This document shows, in pieces, positions 1-6,748 of a DNA stretch of 12,414 nt (positions are counted from its first letter, which is position 1; every line of letters begins with the position of its first letter). The position numbers were made by a program, and so were the translations under genes. A model generated the notes under the pieces. The model was not told where the DNA came from. It ran no database searches and worked only from the letters and a program-made list of their open reading frames with translations. Source of the stretch: an uncultured Pedobacter sp. (GTDB taxonomy: Bacteria > Bacteroidota > Bacteroidia > Sphingobacteriales > Sphingobacteriaceae); NCBI RefSeq assembly GCF_946479715.1, contig NZ_CAMLHF010000166.1, forward strand, positions 1-12,414, in the 5' to 3' direction.

Positions 1-99
1 TGCACTTTCTTTAAGGAAATGCCTGCGTGTAAAAGCCCTAAGTTCAGTTTCCTGAGCTTCCTTTACCAGGCGATGTGCGTTCAATTCATCTCTTGTCAT
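1..99 (-). CDS. DUF1501 family protein, N-terminus only
   Basis: The first 33 codons of a gene that runs off the left edge. Translation from the ATG at 99-97 gives MTRDELNAHRL, then a segment ending TRRHFLKESA. The TRRHFLK stretch at about residues 24-30 fits the twin-arginine consensus (S/T-R-R-x-F-L-K), so the protein is probably exported folded by the Tat pathway. DUF1501 proteins (sulfatase-like, of unknown reaction) typically begin this way and are typically encoded directly after a PSCyt1/DUF1549/DUF1553 protein, as here: only 5 bases separate the two genes, so they are almost certainly cotranscribed. The DUF1501 domain itself lies outside the window, so the family call rests on the N-terminus plus context. 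Another Tat-exported protein is possible. Confidence 0.72.
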   Translation of the reverse strand, partial: MTRDELNAHRLVKEAQETELRAFTRRHFLKESA

Positions 100-104
100 T
101 ACAA

Positions 105-2843
105 TTAGTTTTTTGTTACCGCTTCATCCAAATTCAACATTGCATTTGCTACAACCACCAGAGCAGCCGTTTCCGGATATTTATCCGTTTGCTGGCCTCC
201 TAGAATTTGCTTTGCTTTATCCGGGTGTACTTTATAGTCATTTAGTGCTGTCAGATAAAGATTATCTAACACCTTAAGCTTAGCACCCGAAATAGGCTTA
301 TACATCATCCATTCATAACCTTTGGCTATTTGACTTTTTATTTCCTTTCCGCCCTCTTTCTTCATTCTTAAAGCAAAATATTTAGCCATATCTATATAGG
401 CCGAGTCGTTAAGCGTAACCAGCGCCTGCAAAGGCGTATTGGTTCTGATCCTCCGCGGACTACAAACTACTCTTTGTGCACCATCAAAAGCAATCATAGA
501 TGGGTATGGCGAACTTCTTTTCCAATAGGTATAAATTGCTCTTCTAAACTGATCTTCACCTGTAGCATTATTCCAGGTTGCTCCATTGTAAGGCGAGTTC
601 CAAATACCATTTGGCTGCCATGGCATTACACCGGGGCCATACATCTTAGTACTTAATATTCCACTTACAGAAAGGTGCTGATCTCTGATCTGCTCTGCAG
701 TCAGTCTCATTCTCGATCCACGTGCATAGTACTTATTAAACAGATCTTTCTTTTTTGTATCCTCAGTTACTTTTGAATCTTGTCTGTATGTTGCACTCAT
801 CACCATTTCCTTAATCAACCGCTTCATACTCCATTTATAATCGTTCATGAGTTGCCACGACAAATGATCCAGCAATTCTTTATGAGTCGGGTTCATTCCT
901 TGTGTGCCCATATCTTCAAGTGTTTCTACAATACCAGTCCCAAACAGCTGCTCCCACAAGCGGTTGGCCATAGTTCTAGATAGCAACGGATTCCTTTTAT
1001 CAGTAAGCCACATGGCAAGCCCTAATCTGTTTTTTGGTGCATTGGCCGGCATGGCATAGGCTAAAGATTTAGGAACGCCTGCGTGTACTTCTGCTCCTGG
1101 TGTAATCCATGCGCCACGCTTAAACACAAATGTTTTACGCGATCTGTCGGAAGGATTCTCGACCATAATAGGTATCGATTGCACATTGGCATTCAACAGT
1201 GTCCAGAACGATGCTTTATTTTCTTCATAACCTGGTTTACCTTTCCCGGGAAACTGTGGCGAAAAGCGGAACCAATCAAAGTATACAATAACCTCATCCT
1301 TATTAGTTGCTGTTGGATTAGTATAAGTCAGGTAAACATCATGCACACCAGTCTGAGCTTTAAAATCAACGGCCAGGTTACGGTAACCAGGGCCCTCAGG
1401 AACTTTCCATGAGGCAATTACCGGTCCTCCGGGCTTATCTAACCTTAATTGCATACTTCCACCCGGCTTACCAGATGAATATCTATAAATCAGCTGATCA
1501 ACCTTGTTTAGGTTCACGGCAGGAATCCTTGCTACTGCATTATTCTTAAAGAAAAGTGCAATGTTGTTATTTCCTATAATCGCATTTACCATACTATCAG
1601 CAATAACAGAATTGATAACCGGTTGACCTGTTTTTAAGAATTTATGAATCTCCTTTGATTTCTCAGGCGATACATTAACCTTTAACCATTCAGTTAATGA
1701 AGTCAATTTTGTCTGTAACGAATCATCATACTGTCTTAACAAAGGATATTCCGACGAAATATCTTCATCCCTTGTATTGTTAAAATAAGCCATGAATTTA
1801 TAAAATTCATCATGCTTAAAAGGATCGTACGGATGGCTGTGACATTGTACGCAAGCAAATGTTGTACTCAACAGTCCTTCCCAGGTAGTATTAACACGAT
1901 CTAACACCGCAGCAACCCTAAACTCTTCATTATTTGTACCACCCTCATCATTGGTCATGGTATTTCTTTGAAATGCAGTTGCTATATACTGGGCGTCTGT
2001 AGGATCTGTAAAAAAATCACCTGCTATCTGTTCCGTAACAAATTCATTGTAAGGCATATCCTTATTAAATGCACGGATCACCCAATCACGATACTGCCAG
2101 ATGTTTCTACCCACATCGGCCTCGTAGCCTTTAGTATCCGCATATCTTGCAACATCTAACCACATAGATGCCCATTTCTCTCCAAAACGCTGAGACGCCA
2201 TTAATGAATCTACTAAGATTTGATAGGCTTTATCGCCATCTTTGGCAGTTAAGTACTGTTCTGCTAGTTTTTTTGGAGGTGCCATACCGATCAGATCAAG
2301 ACTGGCTCTTCTTAATAAAGTAGGCCTGTCTGCTTCGGCAGATGGTTTTAATTCCTGTTCATCTAATTTCTCGAGGATGAACTTATCAATATCATTCTTA
2401 GCCCAGTCGCCACTAACATCGGGTATTTCTACTTCTTTTACCGGCAAATAAGCCCAGTGATCACCCCATTTTGCACCTTGTTTTATCCACCTTTTGAAAA
2501 TGTCTATTTCATCCTCATTAAGCGCTTCATGTTTGTAAGGCATACGCTCTTCCGGATCTTTACTTAATAAGCGCTTTATCAGCTCACTTCCATCAGGATC
2601 TCCGGGTATAATAGCTGGCTTACCGCTTTTAGTAGCAGCAATTGCTTCTTCATGGAATAACAAGCTAAATCCTCCTTGTTTTTTCACGCCTCCGTGACAG
2701 GAGATACACTTCTTGTTAATGATAGGTTTTACCTCAGTATTGAAATCCACTTTCTTGTCATACGACATCAGGAGTGAGCATAAAATCACTACAGCAAAAA
2801 GGACAAGCAGGACCAATAATTTTTTATTGCGAAAAAATTTCAT
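105..2843 (-). CDS. Exported PSCyt1-DUF1549-DUF1553 protein with two CxxCH heme-type sites
   Basis: A 912-residue envelope protein. Residues 8-27 are hydrophobic after a basic start (KFFRNKK), giving a signal peptide or membrane anchor. Residues about 33-125 match a planctomycete-type cytochrome c domain (PSCyt1), with the heme motif CISCH at 46-50. DUF1549 follows at about 148-350, including WAKNDIDKFI at 147-156 and a second CxxCH (CVQCHSHPYDPF, C331/C334/H335). Residues about 440-528 look like a beta-rich carbohydrate-binding insert (CBM6-like; repeated Gly and aromatic residues ending in DWFRFSP). DUF1553 occupies about 605-880 (NRLGLAMWLTDKRNPLLSR near its start). The family is frequent in Planctomycetes and Bacteroidetes, usually paired with DUF1501, and its reaction is unknown; a periplasmic redox role on a carbohydrate-like substrate is inference. 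The ATG at 2843 is favoured because the signal sequence starts there. There is no Shine-Dalgarno sequence. The 265 bases upstream hold no gene and only a weak promoter candidate. Confidence 0.9.
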   Translation of the reverse strand: MKFFRNKKLLVLLVLFAVVILCSLLMSYDKKVDFNTEVKPIINKKCISCHGGVKKQGGFSLLFHEEAIAATKSGKPAIIPGDPDGSELIKRLLSKDPEERMPYKHEALNEDEIDIFKRWIKQGAKWGDHWAYLPVKEVEIPDVSGDWAKNDIDKFILEKLDEQELKPSAEADRPTLLRRASLDLIGMAPPKKLAEQYLTAKDGDKAYQILVDSLMASQRFGEKWASMWLDVARYADTKGYEADVGRNIWQYRDWVIRAFNKDMPYNEFVTEQIAGDFFTDPTDAQYIATAFQRNTMTNDEGGTNNEEFRVAAVLDRVNTTWEGLLSTTFACVQCHSHPYDPFKHDEFYKFMAYFNNTRDEDISSEYPLLRQYDDSLQTKLTSLTEWLKVNVSPEKSKEIHKFLKTGQPVINSVIADSMVNAIIGNNNIALFFKNNAVARIPAVNLNKVDQLIYRYSSGKPGGSMQLRLDKPGGPVIASWKVPEGPGYRNLAVDFKAQTGVHDVYLTYTNPTATNKDEVIVYFDWFRFSPQFPGKGKPGYEENKASFWTLLNANVQSIPIMVENPSDRSRKTFVFKRGAWITPGAEVHAGVPKSLAYAMPANAPKNRLGLAMWLTDKRNPLLSRTMANRLWEQLFGTGIVETLEDMGTQGMNPTHKELLDHLSWQLMNDYKWSMKRLIKEMVMSATYRQDSKVTEDTKKKDLFNKYYARGSRMRLTAEQIRDQHLSVSGILSTKMYGPGVMPWQPNGIWNSPYNGATWNNATGEDQFRRAIYTYWKRSSPYPSMIAFDGAQRVVCSPRRIRTNTPLQALVTLNDSAYIDMAKYFALRMKKEGGKEIKSQIAKGYEWMMYKPISGAKLKVLDNLYLTALNDYKVHPDKAKQILGGQQTDKYPETAALVVVANAMLNLDEAVTKN

Positions 2844-3018
2844 ACGGCATTACAGTATTTGGCTTCAATGTGTTAGTCTAACTTACTAAATATTTCACTA
2901 AACAACTAAGGATCAAGTCAAAACTTCTTAACACAAATAGCCAAAAACAAACAAAAAACCAGTTTAAGCCACAAAACAAACCTTTGCGCAATTTTTATAA
3001 TGTCGATGCAACTTTTTC

Positions 3019-3042
3019 AAAAAAAGGATACTCTGTCATCCT
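3019..3042 (-). terminator. Rho-independent terminator after the metal exporter
   Basis: On the minus strand a 6-bp stem (AGGATG/TATCCT, one G-U pair) with the 6-base loop ACAGAG is followed at once by seven Ts. It lies 66 bases past the exporter stop codon, and the next gene starts about 175 bases further on, so it sits where a transcript end is expected. The stem is short, so efficiency is uncertain. Confidence 0.55.
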
Positions 3043-3099
3043 AAAGGGTAGTATACTTGTCTAATCATCCTGAACAGCACACTCGTCATCTCGACGATG
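3026..3099. repeat. Degenerate intergenic repeat-like sequence
   Basis: On the plus strand the motif TCATC(C/T) recurs at 3036, 3065 and 3086, in the contexts GTCATCCTAAAG, ATCATCCTGAAC and CGTCATCTCGACGA. The last contains a small inverted repeat (CGTC-ATCTC-GACG). From memory, these resemble the short 'cgtcattTcgacga' and 'gtcatcctgaac' dispersed intergenic repeats of Sphingobacteriaceae genomes, here decayed. Within this window only the repetition itself is visible. The terminator above may derive from this element. Confidence 0.3.
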
Positions 3100-3108
3100 T
3101 ATTCCCCC

Positions 3109-5100
3109 TTAAAATTTAATATTCTGTATTCTAACGGCATTCAGAATAGCAAGTAGCGCAACACCCACATCCGCTATCACCGCTTCCCACAATGTAGCCA
3201 CACCACCAGCACCTAAAATCAATACGGCAACCTTCACAATCATAGCCAGGGCAATGTTTTGCCAAACTATGCTTCGCGTAATTTTACCAATCTTTATTGC
3301 AGTTACAATTTTTGATGGCTGATCGTTCTGTATCACAATATCGGCAGTTTCGATGGTAGCATCACTACCCAACCCACCCATAGCAATTCCGGCATCCGCC
3401 AATGCCACAACAGGCGCATCGTTTACACCATCACCAATAAAAGCAATCTTTAAATTCTTATCCTTAAGCGCTTGTACTTTCTCCACCTTATTTTCAGGCA
3501 AAAGATCACCAAATGCCTCATCAATACCTAAAAAGGCAGCTACCCTGCTCACCACACTTTGCTTATCACCACTAAGCATTACTGTTTTTATACCCAAGGC
3601 GTGCATATCTGCAATTGCCCGTTTGGCATCTTCTTTTACTTCGTCAGCAATAGTGATATAACCGGCATATACCTTATCAACAGCTACAACTACTACACTA
3701 TCGGTAATGTCATTGATGGCATTATCATACGCTATGTTAAACTTTTTAAGCAATTTCGCATTACCTGCAAGTACTTCCTTGCCATCAATAATTCCTTTTA
3801 AACCATGACCGGCAATCTCTTCAACCTGTTCTATTTTTATCCCTGAAATCTCGTCTCCTGCATATTCCTTAACTGCTACAGCAATTGGATGGGTTGATTT
3901 ACTTTCTAGCGCAGCAGCTATCCTGACAAGCTCTTTCTCATTATAGCCATTAGCCACAACTACCTGCTGCACATCAAAAACGCCTTTAGTAAGGGTTCCG
4001 GTTTTATCCATCACCACAGTATTTACAGTAGTAATTACATCCAGAAAATTAGACCCTTTAAACAATATACCATTCTTAGATGCCAGGCCAATCCCACCAA
4101 AATATCCCAATGGGATGGAAACCACCAATGCACAAGGACAACTAATTACCAGGAATACCAACCCCCGGTACAACCAGTCGCTAAAGTTATAATCGGCCAC
4201 AAAAAAATAAGGAACAGCAACCACAAGAACAGCCAATAAAAACACTATTGGAGTGTATACTTTGGCAAAGCGCGAAATGAACAATTGTGTTTGAGATTTC
4301 CTGGCCGTAGCATCCTGCACCATTTCAAGAATTTTACTCAGCTTACTATCTTTAAACAGAGCGGCAACCTTTAATTCGGCAAGCTGGTTAAGGTTAATCA
4401 TACCGGCAAGCACAGATTCACCTCTTTCTTTATTATCCGGCCTGCTTTCACCAGTCAAAGCAGCAGTATTAAATGTTGCCTTATCCGATGTCAACACACC
4501 ATCAAGTGCTACCTTTTCTCCCGGTTTTACCTGTATGATTTCATCAATTTGAACATCAGCCGGCGGCACATTAACTACCTTTCCATCTCTAATCACATCC
4601 ACACTATCCGGTCTGATATCCAGCAAGGCTTTAATGCTTCGCTTTGCGTTACTAACTGCCGAATCCTGAAACCATTCTCCTATAGAATAGAATACCATTA
4701 CCGCAACACCTTCGCTATAAGATCCAATTGCAAAGGCTCCAATAGTGGCTACACTCATCAGAAAAAATTCATTAAAGAAATCAAGTCGTATTGCTTTTCT
4801 AAAAGCCAGGGCAAGAACATCATATCCCGCCAATAAATAAGCAGGAATAAAAACCGCTAATTGAATAACATTACTAAACACAATACCGAACCCATACTCC
4901 AACACCATCATAACAATAATAATGGCCAGCGCTGTTAATAATGGCCAATGTCCTATTATTCCTGATGGCTCCTCGGCGCCATGGTTGTGCCCGTCATCAT
5001 CAGAATGTTCGTGTTGATGGTTCTCTTTATGGTCGTGTGTTGCTGTTTTTTTGGGCTCCTCAACCGCACAGCAATCCTTATGATGATTTGATAATTGCAT
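3109..5100 (-). CDS. zntA: P1B-2 type heavy-metal exporting P-type ATPase (Zn/Cd/Pb)
   Basis: A 663-residue inner-membrane pump exporting divalent soft metals at the cost of ATP. Visible landmarks from the ATG at 5100: a His-rich N-terminus (residues 6-40, about nine His plus a CC pair at 10-11), actuator TGES at 216-219, metal-site CPC at 321-323 with the P1B-2 pattern CPCx4SxP, phosphorylation DKTGT at 365-369, HP motif at 404-405, hinge GDGVNDAP at 556-563, Nx7K in the seventh membrane helix (N615/K623) and DxG in the eighth (DVG at 644-646). These three membrane signatures assign Zn2+/Cd2+/Pb2+ specificity by family knowledge. There is no ferredoxin-like CxxC (HMA) domain; the His-rich tail takes its place. 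A longer TTG-initiated reading (from 5121) is possible, but that TTG lies inside a TAnnTTTG promoter element, so ATG 5100 is preferred. It lies 46 bases after the Fur-family gene. Confidence 0.95.
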   Translation of the reverse strand: MQLSNHHKDCCAVEEPKKTATHDHKENHQHEHSDDDGHNHGAEEPSGIIGHWPLLTALAIIIVMMVLEYGFGIVFSNVIQLAVFIPAYLLAGYDVLALAFRKAIRLDFFNEFFLMSVATIGAFAIGSYSEGVAVMVFYSIGEWFQDSAVSNAKRSIKALLDIRPDSVDVIRDGKVVNVPPADVQIDEIIQVKPGEKVALDGVLTSDKATFNTAALTGESRPDNKERGESVLAGMINLNQLAELKVAALFKDSKLSKILEMVQDATARKSQTQLFISRFAKVYTPIVFLLAVLVVAVPYFFVADYNFSDWLYRGLVFLVISCPCALVVSIPLGYFGGIGLASKNGILFKGSNFLDVITTVNTVVMDKTGTLTKGVFDVQQVVVANGYNEKELVRIAAALESKSTHPIAVAVKEYAGDEISGIKIEQVEEIAGHGLKGIIDGKEVLAGNAKLLKKFNIAYDNAINDITDSVVVVAVDKVYAGYITIADEVKEDAKRAIADMHALGIKTVMLSGDKQSVVSRVAAFLGIDEAFGDLLPENKVEKVQALKDKNLKIAFIGDGVNDAPVVALADAGIAMGGLGSDATIETADIVIQNDQPSKIVTAIKIGKITRSIVWQNIALAMIVKVAVLILGAGGVATLWEAVIADVGVALLAILNAVRIQNIKF

Positions 5101-5118
5101 AACTCTAAAATATATAGC

Positions 5119-5126
5119 CAAAGGTA
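5119..5126 (-). promoter_or_regulatory. Candidate Bacteroidetes -7 element for the exporter
   Basis: The minus strand reads TACCTTTG, a full match to TAnnTTTG, 18 bases before the exporter ATG at 5100. The best upstream TTG (5144-5142) is 15 bases away, shorter than the usual 17-23, so the -33 part is imperfect. A second identical TACCTTTG lies at 5153-5160, with the palindrome between the two copies. Confidence 0.4.
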
Positions 5127-5139
5127 CGGGCTACAGCTA

Positions 5140-5154
5140 TGCAATGCTATTGCA
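5140..5154. promoter_or_regulatory. 15-bp palindrome, candidate Fur-family operator
   Basis: TGCAAT-GCT-ATTGCA is a perfect 6-3-6 inverted repeat; read as 7-1-7 (TGCAATG-C-TATTGCA) it has a single mismatch. Fur and Zur boxes commonly have 7-1-7 geometry. It overlaps the last codons and stop of the Fur-family gene and lies between two TACCTTTG elements, 13 bases upstream of the one nearest the exporter. A bound regulator would therefore sit in the exporter's promoter region. Assignment to this regulator is inference from position and symmetry. Confidence 0.45.
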
Positions 5155-5578
5155 AAGGTATAGATGGATTACACTGATCGCATACTCCTTTAATGATGAG
5201 GTTCATCTCCTGACGAAAGAAATTAATAGGCAGCGAGATATCAGGTATTTTGGTATTTGGTAAACAAAATGTTTCCTTACATGTATTGCAATAAAAATGA
5301 ACATGAAGATCATGATGATTTTCTCCATCACAATCTTCCTCACATAAAGCATATTTTGTGGCGCCGCTCCCGTCTTCAATACTATGCACAAGCCCCTTTT
5401 CTTCAAAAGTTTTCAATGTCCGATAAAGCGTAATCCTATCTGAAGGAGCCATCCCTCTTTCAAGGTCGTTTAAACTGATGGCCGCATTTTGCCGGGTTAA
5501 AAACTCCAACACTAACAAACGCATAGCGGTAGGATTAACATCCTTTACCTTTAATTTATTCTCAATGTCTATTATCAT
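5147..5578 (-). CDS. Fur-family metal-responsive transcriptional regulator
   Basis: A 143-residue cytoplasmic DNA-binding protein of normal Fur length. Residues about 15-70 form the winged helix, with recognition-helix region SDRITLYRTLKTFEEKGLV near 46-64. The C-terminal half carries the Fur-type metal ligands: the HHDLHVHFYC cluster (H88, H89, H92, H94) and two CxxC pairs (CNTC 97-100 and CDQC 133-136) that form the structural zinc site. Additional Cys at 79 and 83 could contribute to a sensory site. It lies 29 bases after the VOC gene and 46 bases before the exporter, so it probably senses the exported metal; whether it is Zur-like, Fur-like or senses another metal cannot be told from sequence. 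ATG 5578 gives a complete family N-terminus. No promoter element is obvious just upstream, so readthrough from the VOC gene is likely. Confidence 0.92.
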   Translation of the reverse strand: MIIDIENKLKVKDVNPTAMRLLVLEFLTRQNAAISLNDLERGMAPSDRITLYRTLKTFEEKGLVHSIEDGSGATKYALCEEDCDGENHHDLHVHFYCNTCKETFCLPNTKIPDISLPINFFRQEMNLIIKGVCDQCNPSIPLQ

Positions 5579-5607
5579 AAGCCTTGCACTTTTTATCGAA
5601 AATCACA

Positions 5608-6075
5608 TTATTTATGATCGTCGTTCACTTCAAGCCAATGGCCATCCGGATCTTTAAAATAAACTTGTTTTACGCCATCAACCCTTAAAGTAACCGCCTT
5701 ACGTGTTCCTGCCCAGTCTTCAAATTCAATTTTATTAACATTTAGCAGCGTAATAAATTTATCTACTGAAGGCACGCTAAAACATAAATGTTCATTCTTA
5801 TCATGCTCTACGCCTGCTTTTGCACCTTGAATTAAATGCAGATGACCGGCAGGGCCTATCGAGAACCAGGTATGTCTGCCGTCTTTAAATGGCTCCGGTA
5901 TGATCTCAAGGTCAAAAACATCTTTATAAAATGCTGTAGACTTAGCCAGATCAGTAACATACACTGCAATATGATTTAGAACTGCGCCTTGTTGTTTCTT
6001 TTCTGCTTGCGCCATTGACTTTTTGAACGGGGTTAACATTACCAGACTTAAAACGATTATTGTAAGGGTTTTCAT
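5608..6075 (-). CDS. Exported VOC-superfamily (glyoxalase-fold) protein
   Basis: A 155-residue protein. Residues 1-24 form a signal peptide (MKTLTIIVLSLVMLTP, then MAQA before the mature EKKQQ), so it acts in the periplasm or envelope. The rest is one vicinal-oxygen-chelate module: LNHIAVYVTDL at 33-43, AFYKDVFDLE at 48-57, GHLHL at 77-81, EHLCFSV at 95-101 and DPDGHWLEV at 142-150. Candidate metal ligands at the usual VOC positions are H35, H80, H96 and E149. The family includes glyoxalase I, dioxygenases and fosfomycin- or bleomycin-resistance proteins; nothing here picks one, and an exported copy argues against cytosolic methylglyoxal detoxification. It starts 9 bases after the methyltransferase stop and ends 29 bases before the Fur-family start, so cotranscription is likely. 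Confidence 0.85.
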   Translation of the reverse strand: MKTLTIIVLSLVMLTPFKKSMAQAEKKQQGAVLNHIAVYVTDLAKSTAFYKDVFDLEIIPEPFKDGRHTWFSIGPAGHLHLIQGAKAGVEHDKNEHLCFSVPSVDKFITLLNVNKIEFEDWAGTRKAVTLRVDGVKQVYFKDPDGHWLEVNDDHK

Positions 6076-6084
6076 ATAGAATGA

Positions 6085-6711
6085 TTAGGATTTCTTGAAC
6101 AAGATGGTTAAAATTCTTGGAATATCTGTTCTGTTATTGTCATCAAAATACTCCTCAACATCAACCAATGTCAGTCCATGCTTTTTACCAGCCTGAATAA
6201 AATCAGATATGTTATGGTTAAAACAATCTACAATCTGCTTGCCGTCTTCCGTGTCAAATCTGGCTTTAGTACCCGTATATTGCTTAAAAGGGTGCAATTC
6301 GCCGATGTACACATAACCTTCAGGATTTAAAGATTTGGATACCTGATTAAAAACATAATCCAGGTTATCGATGTGTTCCAATATCAAACTAAAAGTTACC
6401 AGATCGTATAAGCCATCTCTAAAATTCCAGCGGGCAGTAATATCTGCTTGTTTAAACTCAACCCTGTTAGATGTTATTTTATCTTTTGCCCTGGCAAGCA
6501 TTTGATCTGAAAGATCAACCGCTGTAATCATTGCTGCCTTTCCAATCAGCCATTCTGTATTTTTCCCTGTTCCACAACCAATCTCCAAAACTTTATTAAA
6601 TGGAACACGGGCAAGGCATAATTTTAACGCCAAACCCTCCAGATCTCTTGTTTTATTATCGTTAGTATCGTATTGTGCAGCCCAGATGTTATAAGCTTGT
6701 TTAGTATTCAT
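6085..6711 (-). CDS. Class I SAM-dependent methyltransferase
   Basis: A 208-residue cytoplasmic methyltransferase of unknown substrate. Motif I is VLEIGCGTGKNT at 41-52 (SAM-binding glycine loop); the acidic residue after beta-2 is D66 in TAVDLSDQM; motif II is YDLVTFSLILEHI at 102-114; the post-motif region reads LNPEGYVYIGELHP at 128-141. This is the Methyltransf_11/25 type used on small molecules, quinone or lipid precursors. The reading frame stays open upstream to 6792, but that start would overlap the CotH-family gene, and the extra residues look like translated intergenic sequence. MNTKQAYNIWAAQYD, a normal start for the family, begins at 6711. The gap to the upstream gene is 37 bases and to the downstream gene 9 bases. 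Confidence 0.9.
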   Translation of the reverse strand: MNTKQAYNIWAAQYDTNDNKTRDLEGLALKLCLARVPFNKVLEIGCGTGKNTEWLIGKAAMITAVDLSDQMLARAKDKITSNRVEFKQADITARWNFRDGLYDLVTFSLILEHIDNLDYVFNQVSKSLNPEGYVYIGELHPFKQYTGTKARFDTEDGKQIVDCFNHNISDFIQAGKKHGLTLVDVEEYFDDNNRTDIPRILTILFKKS

Positions 6712-6715
6712 AAAG

Positions 6716-6723
6716 CAAAAATA
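6716..6723 (-). promoter_or_regulatory. Possible -7 element before the methyltransferase
   Basis: The minus strand reads TATTTTTG, matching TAnnTTTG, only 4 bases before the ATG at 6711. No TTG lies at a suitable distance upstream and the surroundings are T-rich, so this may be chance. If real, the transcript would be nearly leaderless. Confidence 0.2.
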
Positions 6724-6748
6724 ATAAAAATCCCCCCTTTTTCTTAAG

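Noticed and set aside
474..2451. Several plus-strand ORFs of 60-110 codons opposite the PSCyt1 gene
   Set aside because: Antisense shadows of a convincing gene; no family resemblance.
2878..2905. Promoter candidate TTG-N17-TAAGTTAG before the PSCyt1 protein
   Set aside because: The -7 element has one mismatch (TTAG for TTTG) in a very AT-rich region; not strong enough to list.
5101..5121. Seven-codon TTG-initiated extension of the exporter
   Set aside because: The TTG is part of the TACCTTTG promoter element; ATG 5100 is downstream of the expected transcription start.
4956..5144. Minus-strand 62-codon ORF overlapping the exporter start
   Set aside because: Out-of-frame reading of the His-rich N-terminal coding region.
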